Source of the DNA: Methylophaga thalassica
GTDB taxonomy: Bacteria > Pseudomonadota > Gammaproteobacteria > Nitrosococcales > Methylophagaceae
Length of the DNA: 64,000 nucleotides
Assembly (NCBI RefSeq): GCF_030159795.1
Contig: NZ_BSND01000005.1
Location: 735,893 to 799,892 of the forward strand
Direction: 5' to 3'
The position numbers and the translations under genes were made by a program. Below, piece after piece: positions 44,338-56,659 of the stretch (the first letter of the stretch is position 1; every line of letters begins with the position of its first letter). The notes under the pieces were generated by a model. It searched no databases, was not told where the DNA came from, and worked only from the letters and a program-made list of their open reading frames with translations.

Positions 44338-46082
44338 CGCTTGAGCTACAAGGAATTGGCGTCTCTCGCGGCATTGCTATGGGCCGAGCCCATATTCTTT
44401 TTCACAATCAGCCTGATGTCCGTGAATATTTAATCCCCGCCTTTGCAATAGAGCAAGAAGTCGACCGTTTTCTCGATGCCATTGATCAGGCAAGACAACA
44501 GTTAAAATCCATTCGTAATCATATTCCGGCCAATGCGCCTGCTGACGTGACATCCTTCATTGATACCCATTTATTGATGTTGAATGACTCATCACTAAAT
44601 AAGATTCCAGTAGATATGATCCGTCAGCGCCGCTGTAATGCCGAATGGGCCTTACAGTTGCAACGTGATGCGTTGATTAACGTTTTTAATGAGATGGATG
44701 ATCCTTATCTGCGTACACGTCGAGATGACGTTGATCATGTGGTCAATCGTATTCACCGTATTCTGGCTGATCAGGAAGTCGCGGATCATGAAATTCCAGA
44801 TGGTCGGCTAAAAGGCCATATTATTATTGCTGAAGACCTGACGCCAGCGGACACTGTGCTTATGCAGCACCAAGGTATTGTTGCCTTCGTGACAGAGCAT
44901 GGTGGTGCGACGTCTCACACCACCATTCTGGCAAGAAGTCTGGGCATCCCGGCTATCGTCGGTGTCGAATCTGTTCGTCGTTATGTTCAGGATAATGAAC
45001 CGCTGATTGTTGACGGTGAGACTGGCGTTATGTTGCTGGGGGCAGATGAACGCACACAGTATGAATATGAAGGCCGTTTAATTGCTTTTCGTGAGCATAT
45101 CTCATCGCTGAGTCGTTATAAGTCTCAACCCACAAAAACACGAGATGGTAAATCAGTCACATTGTTAGCCAATGCTGAGTTACCGGAAGATGTAACCACA
45201 ATCAGCAGCGCCGGTGCGCAAGGTATTGGACTGTATCGTACCGAGTTTTTGTACATGAACCGCCTGTCACCACCAGAGGAAGAAGAACAGTTATCGGCCT
45301 ATCGCGATGTGGTTGAAGGCATGAATAATCAACCGGTGACAATTCGAACTTTCGATTTGGGGGCAGACAAAACCGTTGATGGTGGGCGTAACCTCAATCA
45401 AACTGTAGTGACTAACCCCGCTTTAGGTATGCGCGCCATTCGCTTATGCCTGAGTCAACCTGCCATGTTCCGCACCCAACTGCGCGCAATTCTTCGCGCT
45501 TCTGCTTTTGGCAAAATCAAAATCATGTTCCCGATGATTTCCACCATGAATGAACTGCTCCAAGCGAAGAATCTGCTTGAGCAATGTAAGCAGGAACTGG
45601 ATAAAGAGCATCTTGAATACGATCATCATATCGAAGTGGGCGCCATGATTGAGATTCCGGCAAGTGCGGTTTGCGCAGAAATATTTGCGCAACAGGTCGA
45701 TTTTCTCTCTATTGGTACCAATGACTTAATCCAGTACACACTGGCCATTGACCGTATTGATGATCATGTTAACTATCTTTATGACCCGTTGCATCCAGCT
45801 GTATTACGTCTGATATATATGACGCTGCAGGCGGGAAAACTGCATAATGTGGATGTGTCCATGTGTGGTGAAATGGCGGGTGACCCTCGTTATACAAGAC
45901 TTCTACTGGCCATGGGGTTGGAAAACTTCAGTATGCATCCCAATGCCATACTCGAAGTAAAACAGGTAATCAATGAAACTAACTTGAATGAACTCCCCGT
46001 TAACACATTGGATATTATGAATACCAGTGACCCACTAGAGCTGGATTTATTGCTTGAAAAAATTAACGGTCCGTCTCACTAA
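44334..46082 (+). CDS. ptsI: PTS enzyme I
   Basis: EI takes phosphate from phosphoenolpyruvate and passes it to HPr. The 582-residue protein has the phospho-His in EHGGATSHTTILARSLGIPA, the PEP site TVDGGRNL region and SMCGEMAGDP near the C-terminus. It lacks the GAF domain of EI-Ntr (PtsP), so it is the sugar-type enzyme although no PTS permease is seen. It is coupled to ptsH by an ATGA overlap. Confidence 0.95.
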   Translation: MTLELQGIGVSRGIAMGRAHILFHNQPDVREYLIPAFAIEQEVDRFLDAIDQARQQLKSIRNHIPANAPADVTSFIDTHLLMLNDSSLNKIPVDMIRQRRCNAEWALQLQRDALINVFNEMDDPYLRTRRDDVDHVVNRIHRILADQEVADHEIPDGRLKGHIIIAEDLTPADTVLMQHQGIVAFVTEHGGATSHTTILARSLGIPAIVGVESVRRYVQDNEPLIVDGETGVMLLGADERTQYEYEGRLIAFREHISSLSRYKSQPTKTRDGKSVTLLANAELPEDVTTISSAGAQGIGLYRTEFLYMNRLSPPEEEEQLSAYRDVVEGMNNQPVTIRTFDLGADKTVDGGRNLNQTVVTNPALGMRAIRLCLSQPAMFRTQLRAILRASAFGKIKIMFPMISTMNELLQAKNLLEQCKQELDKEHLEYDHHIEVGAMIEIPASAVCAEIFAQQVDFLSIGTNDLIQYTLAIDRIDDHVNYLYDPLHPAVLRLIYMTLQAGKLHNVDVSMCGEMAGDPRYTRLLLAMGLENFSMHPNAILEVKQVINETNLNELPVNTLDIMNTSDPLELDLLLEKINGPSH

Positions 46083-46093
46083 ATAATGAACCT

Positions 46094-46130
46094 GTGCTGA
46101 CACCAAATCGTATATGATGGGTGTCAGCAC
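46094..46130 (+). terminator. Hairpin after ptsI
   Basis: GTGCTGACACC (46094-46104) pairs perfectly with GGTGTCAGCAC (46120-46130) around a 15-base loop. No T run follows. It probably marks the end of the PTS message. Confidence 0.55.
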
Positions 46131-46262
46131 TCACCTTATAAAACCTCTGAATCTCCTTAGTTTCTTTGCTCACGAAGCATTTCACGCTATTCAGCAAGTG
46201 GCAAGCAAGCTAGAATAAGCACTAATCACAATCCTAAAAACCTCCGTTGTTGAGAACTGGAT

Positions 46263-47621
46263 ATGTCTGAGCTGGACCACGATCACGCCCTGAATCAATC
46301 TATTAATGCTTTATCTGATGCCCTGCAAAGTGGACGTTTTGTCAGAATGCGTAGGTTATTAGCAGGACTACATCCAGCCGAAACAGCGCATCTTCTTGAA
46401 TCTTTACCGCCTAACGAGCGGAAAATCTGCTGGCCATTAATTAATCCTGACTTACGTGGTGAAGTCTTGTCATATATCGGTGAGGAAGTCCGTACCGATC
46501 TGATGACAGATATGGACACCGCCGATCTGATTAATGCCACCGAAGATCTTGATGCCGATGATATCGCCGATATTCTGCAAGATCTCCCGGATCATGTCGT
46601 CCATGAAGTCTTGCGTGCGATGGATATTCAACACCGGCGTCGTGTTGAGGCTGTTTTAGCCTACGATGAAGAAAGTGCCGGTGGTTTGATGAATACAGAC
46701 GTCACCACGGTACGCACAGATATCACGCTTGAGGTTGTCCTACGCTATCTGCGCATGCTGGGAGAACTGCCAGAAAATACCGATAGTTTGTATGTGGTGG
46801 ATCATAATGATCATTACCTGGGCACATTGCGTTTATCACAAGTGGTGAGCCGAAACCGTTCACTTCTGGTAAGTGAAGTTATGTCGCACCAGGTCGATCC
46901 GATTCCAGCGAATATGACGGATCGGGATGTCGCCAGACGATTTGAAAAACATGATTTGATTTCCGCGCCTGTTGTCGATAAAGATAATCGCCTACTCGGT
47001 CGTATCACCATTGATGATGTCGTTGACGTTATCCGTGATGACGCAGAACATTCGATGCTGAGCATGGCAGGTTTGGGTGAAGATGAAGATACCTTTGCCA
47101 CCGTCAAACGCAGTGTTCATCGCCGCTCGGTGTGGCTTGCCGTAAACTTACTGACAGCATTTCTCGCGTCATGGGTTATTGGTTTATTTGAAACTACAAT
47201 ACAAAAACAAGTGGCCCTTGCAGTCCTAATGCCCATTGTTGCCAGTATGGGTGGCATAGCCGGAAGCCAGACCTTAACATTGGTTATTCGCTCTATGGCT
47301 CTGGGCCAACTGAATAGTAACAATGAACGCTGGTTATTGCGCAAAGAGATGCTGGTTGGTGCGACAAATGGCTTGATATGGGCCACAGCTATCGCGATAG
47401 TCACCGTGATCTGGTTTAATAGCCTGTCTTTAGGACTACTTATTGGTACTGCCATCATTATTAATTTAGTGGCAGCAGCCCTTGCTGGCGTAACTATACC
47501 GTTGGGGTTGAAGCGAATAGGTATTGATCCAGCCTTATCAGGCAGCGTACTACTCACCACTGTCACAGATGTGGTCGGGTTTATGGCCTTTTTAGGCTTC
47601 GCCAAATTATTTATTGTTTAA
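46263..47621 (+). CDS. mgtE: Magnesium transporter MgtE
   Basis: MgtE is a Mg2+-gated magnesium channel/transporter, here 452 residues. The N-terminal acidic helical domain (about 20-135) has [15 protein letters not shown] and [16 protein letters not shown]. Two CBS domains follow (about 140-260). The membrane domain of five helices starts at about 290 and includes [18 protein letters not shown], which lines the ion path. The separate location from the PTS genes is suggested by a 180-base gap with a hairpin. Confidence 0.94.
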   Translation: MSELDHDHALNQSINALSDALQSGRFVRMRRLLAGLHPAETAHLLESLPPNERKICWPLINPDLRGEVLSYIGEEVRTDLMTDMDTADLINATEDLDADDIADILQDLPDHVVHEVLRAMDIQHRRRVEAVLAYDEESAGGLMNTDVTTVRTDITLEVVLRYLRMLGELPENTDSLYVVDHNDHYLGTLRLSQVVSRNRSLLVSEVMSHQVDPIPANMTDRDVARRFEKHDLISAPVVDKDNRLLGRITIDDVVDVIRDDAEHSMLSMAGLGEDEDTFATVKRSVHRRSVWLAVNLLTAFLASWVIGLFETTIQKQVALAVLMPIVASMGGIAGSQTLTLVIRSMALGQLNSNNERWLLRKEMLVGATNGLIWATAIAIVTVIWFNSLSLGLLIGTAIIINLVAAALAGVTIPLGLKRIGIDPALSGSVLLTTVTDVVGFMAFLGFAKLFIV

Positions 47622-47646
47622 TCTTCACTCGAAAGCGGAACGAGAT

Positions 47647-48744
47647 ATGTCAGGTAATACCTTTGGAAAACTCTTCACTGTTACCACCTTTGGCGAGAGT
47701 CATGGCCCGGCTTTAGGTTGTATCGTTGATGGCTGCCCTCCCGGACTAGAATTAACTGAAGCAGATTTACAAAGCGATCTGGATCGTCGCCGTCCAGGTA
47801 AAACTCGTCATGAAACGCAACGCCGCGAACCCGATCAGGTCAAAATTCTGTCTGGGGTTTTTGAAGGTAAGACAACTGGCACCCCCATTGGTATGTTGAT
47901 TGAAAATGTTGATCAACGCTCCAAAGATTACGGCAACATCATGCATCAGTTCAGACCTGCTCATGCTGATTACACCTATCACCAAAAATACGGTGTGCGT
48001 GATTATCGTGGCGGTGGTCGCTCTTCTGCCAGAGAGACGGCCATGCGTGTCGCCGCTGGTGGTATTGCAAAGAAATATCTTCGTCAGCGTTATGGTATTG
48101 AAATAAATGCTTATTTATCGCAACTCGGTCCTATAAAAACAGAAAAACTAGATTGGTCACACATAGAGAAAAGTGCCTTTTTCTCGCCGGATCCAGACAA
48201 AGAAACTGAACTCGAGGCCTATATGGATGCCTTACGTAAAGAAGGCAACTCGGTAGGTGCCAGAATTAATATTGTTGCTCGCCATGTACCGGTTGGACTT
48301 GGAGAGCCGATTTTTGACCGTATTGATGCGGATATCGCTCACGCTATGATGAGCATTAATGCCGTCAAAGGTGTTGAGATTGGTGCCGGCTTTGATTCGG
48401 TCACACAAAAAGGCACTGAACATCGTGATGAAATTACCGCTGACGGGTTTCTCAGTAATCATGCGGGCGGCACGCTCGGTGGTATTACCAGTGGTCAGGA
48501 TTTACTTGTCAGCATCGCGCTGAAACCCACTTCCAGTCTGCGATTACCAGGCCGAAGTGTTGACACACAAGGTAATGCCATTGAAGTTGTGACGAAAGGT
48601 CGCCATGATCCGTGTGTCGGTATTCGAGCGACACCTATAGCAGAAGCTATGCTGGCATTAGTTTTAATGGATCATGTGTTGAGACATCGTGCTCAAAATA
48701 TGGACGTCACTACTGATACCCCGATCATTCCTGCTCAGGCTTAA
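47647..48744 (+). CDS. aroC: Chorismate synthase
   Basis: AroC makes chorismate from EPSP using reduced FMN. The 365-residue protein has the signatures [45 protein letters not shown] and [18 protein letters not shown] chose the ATG at 47647, which fits the family start (MSGNTFG); an in-frame start at 47614 would overlap the end of mgtE. Confidence 0.97.
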   Translation: MSGNTFGKLFTVTTFGESHGPALGCIVDGCPPGLELTEADLQSDLDRRRPGKTRHETQRREPDQVKILSGVFEGKTTGTPIGMLIENVDQRSKDYGNIMHQFRPAHADYTYHQKYGVRDYRGGGRSSARETAMRVAAGGIAKKYLRQRYGIEINAYLSQLGPIKTEKLDWSHIEKSAFFSPDPDKETELEAYMDALRKEGNSVGARINIVARHVPVGLGEPIFDRIDADIAHAMMSINAVKGVEIGAGFDSVTQKGTEHRDEITADGFLSNHAGGTLGGITSGQDLLVSIALKPTSSLRLPGRSVDTQGNAIEVVTKGRHDPCVGIRATPIAEAMLALVLMDHVLRHRAQNMDVTTDTPIIPAQA

Positions 48745-48753
48745 CTCATTCAG

Positions 48754-49911
48754 GTGCCTTTATCTCAATTGCCATACTGGCGCCTGTCTGGCTTTTATTT
48801 TTTTTATTTTGCTTGTCTCGGCATATTAGTACCTTACTGGAGCCTTTACCTGAAATGGGAAGGCTTTAGCCCAAGTCAGATTGGTGAACTAACCGCCATT
48901 CTGATGGCCTCCAGAATTATCGCGCCCAATATCTGGGGTTGGTTAGCAGATTATTATAGCCGTCGCATGCGAATTGTAAGACTCGCCAGTTTTGCCACCA
49001 TCATTGTCTTTGCAGCAATTTTCATTGATCAATCTTATCTCAGTGTCGCACTGGTTCTGATGTTATTTAGCTTCTTTTGGAACGCATCACTACCCCAAGT
49101 TGAAGTCACCACACTGCAACATCTCGGTGAACACAGTCATCACTACAGCAAGATTCGTTTATGGGGTTCCATCGGTTTTATTGTCATCGTCATGGTGTTG
49201 GGTAATTTACTTGAGCAGTTTGAGCCAAAGATTATTCCCATCGCATTATTAATCAGCATTACTGGTATATGGCTATTCAGTCTCAGCGTGCCTGAATCAT
49301 CAAACACGTCAGAGCACAGCACCATCTCATTAAAAACCATACTGAAGCGGCCCAGTGTGATTGCTTTTTTACTGATCTGCTTATTAATGCAGGCTAGTCA
49401 TGGCCCTTACTACACGTTTTATTCCATCTATCTAGAGCAGCATGATTACAGCAGTAGTGTTATAGGCCAACTTTGGGCACTGGGTGTTATGTCCGAAGTC
49501 ATTATTTTTCTTGTAATGCATCGCTGGCTGCCCAAGTTTGGACTGCGTAATGTATTTATGGTCAGTCTATTATTAACATCACTTCGCTGGCTCTTGATAG
49601 CAGCCTTTCCGCAAAACCTACCTGCACTGATTATGGCTCAGTTTTTACATGCAGCCAGCTACGGCAGTTTTCATGCCTCAGCTATTGCCTGGGTTCATCG
49701 TCATTTTATTGGCAACACACAAGGCAGAGGACAAGCGCTGTATAGCAGCGCAAGTTTTGGAATTGGCGGGGTTATAGGTAGCTTATTCAGCGGCTATTTA
49801 TGGGATAGTCCTGGCGCGGCCTGGACATTCATCATTGCCAGCGTACTCAGCTTTTTAGGCTTTATTGTTGCTTATAGATGGCTAAAAGAAACGGATAGCA
49901 TCATGAGATAA
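48754..49911 (+). CDS. MFS transporter, HcaT/PPP-like
   Basis: This is a twelve-helix major facilitator protein of 385 residues. It shares with the 3-phenylpropionate transporter group (HcaT) the pattern YFFYFACLGILVPYWSLYLK at the start and HYSKIRLWGSIGFIV in helix 5. The substrate cannot be assigned. The start is a GTG ten bases after aroC, with a weak ribosome site, so it is probably co-transcribed with aroC. Confidence 0.8.
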   Translation: MPLSQLPYWRLSGFYFFYFACLGILVPYWSLYLKWEGFSPSQIGELTAILMASRIIAPNIWGWLADYYSRRMRIVRLASFATIIVFAAIFIDQSYLSVALVLMLFSFFWNASLPQVEVTTLQHLGEHSHHYSKIRLWGSIGFIVIVMVLGNLLEQFEPKIIPIALLISITGIWLFSLSVPESSNTSEHSTISLKTILKRPSVIAFLLICLLMQASHGPYYTFYSIYLEQHDYSSSVIGQLWALGVMSEVIIFLVMHRWLPKFGLRNVFMVSLLLTSLRWLLIAAFPQNLPALIMAQFLHAASYGSFHASAIAWVHRHFIGNTQGRGQALYSSASFGIGGVIGSLFSGYLWDSPGAAWTFIIASVLSFLGFIVAYRWLKETDSIMR

Positions 49912-50038
49912 GTAGGATTTGAGCTAATATTTATCTGGATTTGTTCTTTCTTTCATTGAAAACAATACTTATACTTACAGACTGGGAATTTAACGTAACA
50001 CAGATAGCAGGTACGTCCGTTGTCTCCTGACCAGGTGA

Positions 50039-51391
<1,353 letters not shown>

Positions 51392-51394
51392 TTG

Positions 51395-52603
51395 ATGGCA
51401 CGCTTAAGACGTTTTCTTGATCGTATCGAGCCACAATTTCAAAAAGGCGGCCCATACGAAAAGTATTTCGCGTTATATGAGATGGTGGATACCTTTATAT
51501 ATTCACCCGCTGATGTAACACGAGGTTCTCCACATGTGCGGGACGCCATCGATCTAAAACGGGTAATGAGTTATGTCGTAGTAGCGACATTCCCCGTCTT
51601 ATTATTGATGCTTTGGAATACGGGTTTTCAGGCGAATAATGCGATCAGCCAAATGGGTATGACAGGCCTGGATGGTTGGCGTAACTGGATAATGAGTACG
51701 CTGGGTATCGCATATGACCCTAACAGTTTATTCGCCAATATGTTTCATGGCTTACTTTACTTTTTACCCATGTATATAACGACATTGGTCGCTGGCGGTA
51801 TTTTTGAAGTCATCTTTGCCGCTGTAAGAAACCATGAGGTTAATGAAGGTTTCTTGGTCAGCTCGATGCTTTACACCCTGACCTTGCCACCATCAACACC
51901 TCTGTGGATGGTCGCACTTGGTATCATTTTCGGTGTTGTTCTGGGTAAAGAAGTCTTCGGTGGTACAGGTAAAAACTTCTTGAACCCTGCCCTGACTGGG
52001 CGTGCGTTTCTTTATTTTGCGTATCCGGCAGCAATGTCTGGAGACGCGGTGTGGACTGCAGTTGATGGCTACACTGGAGCGACGCCTCTTGCTCTGGCCG
52101 CATCAGGTGGTATCGAGGCGGTGAAAGAAGCTGGTTACAGCTGGTCACAAACCTTCTTTGGAATGATGCCAGGCTCGCTGGGTGAGACATCCACATTAGC
52201 GATAATCATCGGTGCAGCATTTCTAATTTATACCCGAGTGGCTAACTTCAGAATCATTCTGGGTGTATTCCTTGGTATGGTTGCTACCTCATTATTATTC
52301 AACCTGATTGGCAGTGATACTAATCCGATGTTCAGTGTCCCATGGTACTGGCATTTAACCATGGGCGGCCTCGCCTTCGGTATGGTCTTTATGGCAACAG
52401 ATCCGGTCTCTGCAGCGATGACAAATAAAGGGCGCTGGATATATGGTGCATTGATTGGTTTTATGGCGGTGATGATTCGTGTTGTGAACCCCGCCTTCCC
52501 AGAAGGTATTATGCTAGCCATATTATTTGGCAATATTTTCGCGCCCCTGATCGACTATTTTGTTGTTCAGGCCAATATCAAACGCAGAATGAAGCGAACT
52601 TAA
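51395..52603 (+). CDS. nqrB: Na+-translocating NADH:quinone reductase subunit B
   Basis: NqrB is a membrane subunit forming the sodium channel and carrying covalent FMN and riboflavin, 402 residues. The FMN-bearing Thr lies in GYTGATPLALA. GKNFLNPALTGRAF and FMATDPVSAAMTNKGRWIYG are family motifs. The ATG at 51395 follows GAAGGA; a TTG just before it is less likely. It lies three bases after nqrA. Confidence 0.96.
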   Translation: MARLRRFLDRIEPQFQKGGPYEKYFALYEMVDTFIYSPADVTRGSPHVRDAIDLKRVMSYVVVATFPVLLLMLWNTGFQANNAISQMGMTGLDGWRNWIMSTLGIAYDPNSLFANMFHGLLYFLPMYITTLVAGGIFEVIFAAVRNHEVNEGFLVSSMLYTLTLPPSTPLWMVALGIIFGVVLGKEVFGGTGKNFLNPALTGRAFLYFAYPAAMSGDAVWTAVDGYTGATPLALAASGGIEAVKEAGYSWSQTFFGMMPGSLGETSTLAIIIGAAFLIYTRVANFRIILGVFLGMVATSLLFNLIGSDTNPMFSVPWYWHLTMGGLAFGMVFMATDPVSAAMTNKGRWIYGALIGFMAVMIRVVNPAFPEGIMLAILFGNIFAPLIDYFVVQANIKRRMKRT

Positions 52604-52607
52604 TATC

Positions 52608-53432
52608 ATGGCTGAAACTAATACAAAAAAAGGATTGTTAGGTGGATTACTCAACTTGCCTAATGATGATCCGAAAAAAACTCTTTTTATTGCTATTCTG
52701 TTGTGTCTGATTTGTTCAGTGATGGTTTCGACAGCGGCTGTTTATTTACGTCCCATACAGGACGACAATAAAAAAGACGATATAAAGAAGAATATTCTTG
52801 CTGTCACAGGAATGAGTAATCAAGCTGGTACTGTTGATGAAATTTTTAGTCAGTTTGAAGTTAAGCTGGTCGACTTGAGTACAGGTAATTATGCTGACAA
52901 TAACATCGACCCTGTCAGTTATGACCAGCGTGCGGCATCAGCTGATCCACAAATGAGTATCAATATAGACGACAAAGATGATATTGCCAGCATCGGTCGA
53001 CGTGCCAACTATGCACCTGTGTATATATTGAAAGAAGGCGATGCGATTAAACAAGTCGTACTGCCCGTTCATGGCTATGGTCTATGGTCCACGTTATATG
53101 GATTTTTAGCATTGGAAGGTGACTTCAATACGGTTCGTGGTTTACGTTTTTACGAACAGGCGGAAACACCGGGACTTGGTGGTGAAGTTGATAACCCTAA
53201 ATGGCGTGCTCAGTGGGCTGGCAAGAAAATTTTTGATGCTGATGGTAATGTCGAAATTCGTGTGATTCGTGGTCATGTTGAGCCAAATACGGCTAACGCC
53301 GAATACAAGGTAGATGGCTTATCAGGAGCGACCTTAACTAGTAATGGTGTCACCAACCTTCTACAGTTCTGGTTAGGCGATCAGGGGTTTGGGCCTTACC
53401 TGAAAAAAATGCATTCTGAATTGGGGAAATAA
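52608..53432 (+). CDS. nqrC: Na+-translocating NADH:quinone reductase subunit C
   Basis: NqrC carries covalent FMN in its periplasmic domain, 274 residues with one N-terminal helix (about 27-47). The flavinylation site is the Thr of DGLSGATLTSNGV. The flavin transferase ApbE that attaches the FMN is not in the window. Confidence 0.96.
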   Translation: MAETNTKKGLLGGLLNLPNDDPKKTLFIAILLCLICSVMVSTAAVYLRPIQDDNKKDDIKKNILAVTGMSNQAGTVDEIFSQFEVKLVDLSTGNYADNNIDPVSYDQRAASADPQMSINIDDKDDIASIGRRANYAPVYILKEGDAIKQVVLPVHGYGLWSTLYGFLALEGDFNTVRGLRFYEQAETPGLGGEVDNPKWRAQWAGKKIFDADGNVEIRVIRGHVEPNTANAEYKVDGLSGATLTSNGVTNLLQFWLGDQGFGPYLKKMHSELGK

Positions 53433-53435
53433 CTT

Positions 53436-54098
53436 ATGGCAAGCCAAGCAAAAAATAATGTTATCGATCCTCTCATTGATAACAATCCAATTACACTACA
53501 AGTTCTTGGTATTTGTTCTGCATTAGCAGTCACTACCAATATGATGTCCGCACTTATCATGTCATTGGCTTTGACCACGGTTACAGCCTTCTCGAGTGCC
53601 TGTATCAGTGCTATCCGTAAACATATTCCGAGTAGTATTCGGATTATTGTGCAAATGACGATCATTGCTTCGCTGGTCATTATTGTTGACCAGATTCTCA
53701 AAGCCTATGCATTTGAGGCCAGCAAACAATTGTCGGTGTTCGTCGGCTTGATTATCACCAACTGTATCGTGTTAGGCCGTGCTGAAGCTTACGCAATGAA
53801 AAACCCGCCCATGCTGAGTTTCCTGGATGGGATTGGTAATGGCTTAGGTTATAGTCTCATTCTTATGTTGGTTGCTTTCTGTCGTGAACTCTTAGGTGCG
53901 GGAAAATTATTTGGCTACCAAGTGATTCCTGTCGCCAATGATGGTGGATGGTATATACCAAACGGATTAATGCTCTTACCACCAAGTGCCTTCTTTGTCA
54001 TTGGTCTGCTCATATGGGCTGTGCGTAGCTGGAAAAAAGAACAAGTCGAAGCGCCAGACTATCAAATTCACCAAGTTCATCGTACGGAGGTATTGTAG
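53436..54098 (+). CDS. nqrD: Na+-translocating NADH:quinone reductase subunit D
   Basis: NqrD is a six-helix membrane subunit, 220 residues, which with NqrE holds a 2Fe-2S cluster between them. Its conserved stretches are [11 protein letters not shown] and [17 protein letters not shown], each with one of the Cys residues. It belongs to the Nqr/Rnf DE family; the operon context makes it NqrD. Confidence 0.95.
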   Translation: MASQAKNNVIDPLIDNNPITLQVLGICSALAVTTNMMSALIMSLALTTVTAFSSACISAIRKHIPSSIRIIVQMTIIASLVIIVDQILKAYAFEASKQLSVFVGLIITNCIVLGRAEAYAMKNPPMLSFLDGIGNGLGYSLILMLVAFCRELLGAGKLFGYQVIPVANDGGWYIPNGLMLLPPSAFFVIGLLIWAVRSWKKEQVEAPDYQIHQVHRTEVL

Positions 54099-54707
54099 AT
54101 GGAACATTATCTAAGCCTGTTCGTACGCTCAATTTTTATTGAGAACCTGGCTTTATCATTCTTTTTAGGCATGTGTACCTTCCTTGCTGTGTCGAAAAAA
54201 ATTGAAACAGCCCTTGGTCTTGGTATTGCCGTCATCATGGTTCAAGCCATTACAGTCCCAGCAAATAACTTAATCTACCAATACCTACTTAAAGATGGTG
54301 CACTTGCCTGGGCAGGTTTACCTGATGTTGATTTAAGCTTTCTTGGTCTTATCAGCTACATTGGTGTTATTGCTGCGATGGTACAGATTCTTGAAATGGC
54401 CATGGATAAATATGCTCCAGCCTTGTACAACGCATTGGGTATATTCCTGCCATTAATCACGGTGAACTGTGCCATTCTGGGCGGAACCTTGTTCATGGTT
54501 GAACGTGACTACAATCTATCTGAAAGTGCTGTTTATGGTGTTGGTAGTGGTCTTGGCTGGGCAATGGCGATTACCGCTATCGCTGGCATACGTGAAAAAC
54601 TCAAATATTCAGATGTACCTGATGGGCTGCAAGGATTAGGGATTACCTTTATCACTGCAGGTCTCATGGCACTTGGTTTTATGGCATTTTCTGGGATTCA
54701 ATTGTGA
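54099..54707 (+). CDS. nqrE: Na+-translocating NADH:quinone reductase subunit E
   Basis: NqrE is a six-helix subunit homologous to NqrD in inverted topology, 202 residues. Cys-containing stretches [19 protein letters not shown] and [11 protein letters not shown] match the family. It follows nqrD directly and its stop overlaps the nqrF start (TGATG). Confidence 0.95.
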   Translation: MEHYLSLFVRSIFIENLALSFFLGMCTFLAVSKKIETALGLGIAVIMVQAITVPANNLIYQYLLKDGALAWAGLPDVDLSFLGLISYIGVIAAMVQILEMAMDKYAPALYNALGIFLPLITVNCAILGGTLFMVERDYNLSESAVYGVGSGLGWAMAITAIAGIREKLKYSDVPDGLQGLGITFITAGLMALGFMAFSGIQL

Positions 54708-55924
54708 TGGAAATCGTACTCGGCATCGTACTATTTACCCTTATCATCATGGCCTTGGTATTTTTAATACTTGGGGCACGTTCAAGATTAGTCTCAACTG
54801 GTGATATTGAAATTGTCATCAATGAGGAAAAAACCATCAAAACTAAAGCTGGCAGTAAACTGTTAGGTGCTCTTGCTGATGCAGATCTATTTGTGTCATC
54901 AGCTTGCGGCGGCGGCGGTACTTGTGGGCAGTGTAAAGTTAAAATCTTTGAGGGTGGTGGCTCAATCCTGCCCACAGAAGAATCTCATATCACCAAGCGT
55001 GAAGCAGCAGAAGGTGACCGGTTATCCTGTCAGGTTGCCGTTAAACAGAACATGAAAATTGAAGTCCCCGAAGAAGTTTTCGGTGTCAAAAAATGGGATT
55101 GTACTGTTCGCTCTAACCACAATGTTGCTACGTTTATTAAAGAATTAGTACTGGAATTACCTGTTGGTGAAAATGTAAATTTCCGTGCCGGTGGTTTTAT
55201 TCAGATTGAGTGCCCACCTCATACGGTTGAATACAAAAGTTTTGATGTAGAAGATGAATACAGAAGCGACTGGGACCGCTTTGATATGTGGCGTTATAAA
55301 TCCGTAGTAAAAGAGGATGTTATCCGCGCATATTCTATGGCGAACTATCCTGAAGAAGAAGGCATTATTATGCTGAATGTGCGGATCGCTTCCCCGCCAC
55401 CAGACAACGATGATATTCCACCAGGTCAAATGTCATCATATATATTCAACTTAAAACCAGGTGATAAAGTCACTATCTCAGGACCTTTTGGTGAATTCTT
55501 TGCCAAAGATACTGATAAAGAAATGGTCTTTATCGGTGGTGGTGCAGGTATGGCACCGATGCGTTCACATATTTTCGATCAGCTTCGTAGAATTAAAACC
55601 GACCGTAAGATCAGTTTCTGGTATGGCGCCCGTAGCTTGCGTGAAATGTTCTACACTGAAGATTTTGATGAGCTGGCTGCCGAAAATGAGAACTTTACTT
55701 GGAATGTGGCTCTATCGGATCCATTGCCAGAAGATAACTGGCAGGGTTACACTGGCTTCATTCATAATGTACTGTATGAAAACTATCTTAAAGATCATCC
55801 CGCTCCAGAAGACTGTGAATTCTATATGTGTGGACCACCAATGATGAACGCTGCAGTAATCAGGATGCTAGAAGATCTTGGAGTAGAGAGAGAAAACATA
55901 TTCCTGGATGACTTTGGGGGTTAG
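54707..55924 (+). CDS. nqrF: Na+-translocating NADH:quinone reductase subunit F
   Basis: NqrF is the NADH-oxidising subunit, 405 residues: one N-terminal helix, a ferredoxin domain with 2Fe-2S cysteines in [16 protein letters not shown] and LSCQVAV, then FAD and NADH domains ([41 protein letters not shown]). The ATG at 54707 overlaps the nqrE stop. Confidence 0.96.
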   Translation: MEIVLGIVLFTLIIMALVFLILGARSRLVSTGDIEIVINEEKTIKTKAGSKLLGALADADLFVSSACGGGGTCGQCKVKIFEGGGSILPTEESHITKREAAEGDRLSCQVAVKQNMKIEVPEEVFGVKKWDCTVRSNHNVATFIKELVLELPVGENVNFRAGGFIQIECPPHTVEYKSFDVEDEYRSDWDRFDMWRYKSVVKEDVIRAYSMANYPEEEGIIMLNVRIASPPPDNDDIPPGQMSSYIFNLKPGDKVTISGPFGEFFAKDTDKEMVFIGGGAGMAPMRSHIFDQLRRIKTDRKISFWYGARSLREMFYTEDFDELAAENENFTWNVALSDPLPEDNWQGYTGFIHNVLYENYLKDHPAPEDCEFYMCGPPMMNAAVIRMLEDLGVERENIFLDDFGG

Positions 55925-56122
55925 ATGACAACTTTTATCGCCGCATTTGTTCTGTTACTTGTCGTGGTTGCTACAATGGCAATCGGCGTGTTGTTTGGTC
56001 GCTCAGCCATTAAAGGTAGTTGTGGTGGTCTCAATCAAGTTGGCTTAAGTGGAAGTTGTGGTGGAGCTTGCTCAGCCCAGGAAAGGGATGAATGTGCAAA
56101 ACGGAAAGCCCAACAACAATAA
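55925..56122 (+). CDS. nqrM: NQR maturation protein NqrM
   Basis: NqrM (DUF539) is needed to assemble Na+-NQR, probably by delivering iron to the NqrD/E site. The 65-residue protein has one N-terminal membrane helix and four Cys in two groups (KGSCGG, GSCGGAC and ERDEC). It follows nqrF directly, the normal arrangement. Confidence 0.93.
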   Translation: MTTFIAAFVLLLVVVATMAIGVLFGRSAIKGSCGGLNQVGLSGSCGGACSAQERDECAKRKAQQQ

Positions 56123-56144
56123 CGCATATTGAGGAGAGCTAAAT

Positions 56145-56606
56145 ATGTTAGCGCCGTTAAAAGTCAAAGATCATATGAATGGTACTAAAATTACCTTCAC
56201 ACCGGATATGGATATTCTGCGGGCGATCAATCAATTGGTAGAGTTCAAGTTATCTGGTGCTCCTGTCATCGATCATCATGGCAACCTGATTGGCTTTTTA
56301 TCTGAAAAAGATTGTATGAAAGTAGCTTTAAATGCAGCTTATCAAGGGGAAGCTGCAGGACAAGTTGGCGAGTTTATGAACACAACATGTGCAACAGTTG
56401 ATGTTGATGACTCTATTATCGATGTTGCTCAGACATTTCTCAGTACTGCATATAAGTGTTTACCTGTCATCAAAGATAATCGTTTAGTTGGTTCAATAAC
56501 ACGTCAGAATATTCTACGTGCATTGCAAACCTCCTCAAATATCGAGAGCAGCAAGAAACCTGCAAAGCAATCAACTAAACAACAGATTCACGTTACGACA
56601 AAATAA
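56145..56606 (+). CDS. CBS-domain protein
   Basis: This is a stand-alone pair of CBS domains, 153 residues. CBS1 covers about residues 1-65 (VKDHMNGTKITFTPDMDI, FLSEKDCMK) and CBS2 about 75-130 (GEFMNTTCATVDVDDSI, GSITRQNILRAL). Such modules bind adenine nucleotides. The Lys/Gln-rich tail is probably disordered. It follows nqrM by 22 bases with a good ribosome site (GAGGAG), so it may belong to the NQR message. The function is unknown. Confidence 0.85.
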   Translation: MLAPLKVKDHMNGTKITFTPDMDILRAINQLVEFKLSGAPVIDHHGNLIGFLSEKDCMKVALNAAYQGEAAGQVGEFMNTTCATVDVDDSIIDVAQTFLSTAYKCLPVIKDNRLVGSITRQNILRALQTSSNIESSKKPAKQSTKQQIHVTTK

Positions 56607-56659
56607 ACACGACGCAGCGAATTTTGCTAGCTAAAGCCTCAACAGCATTGGAGAAACAT

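Noticed and set aside
46180..46262. Sigma-54-like GG/GC pair ahead of mgtE (TGGCAAGCAAGC)
   Set aside because: Only seven bases separate GG from GC; ten are required.
47117..47605. 162-codon frame on the - strand inside mgtE
   Set aside because: Antisense to the conserved membrane domain of MgtE; composition fits a shadow.
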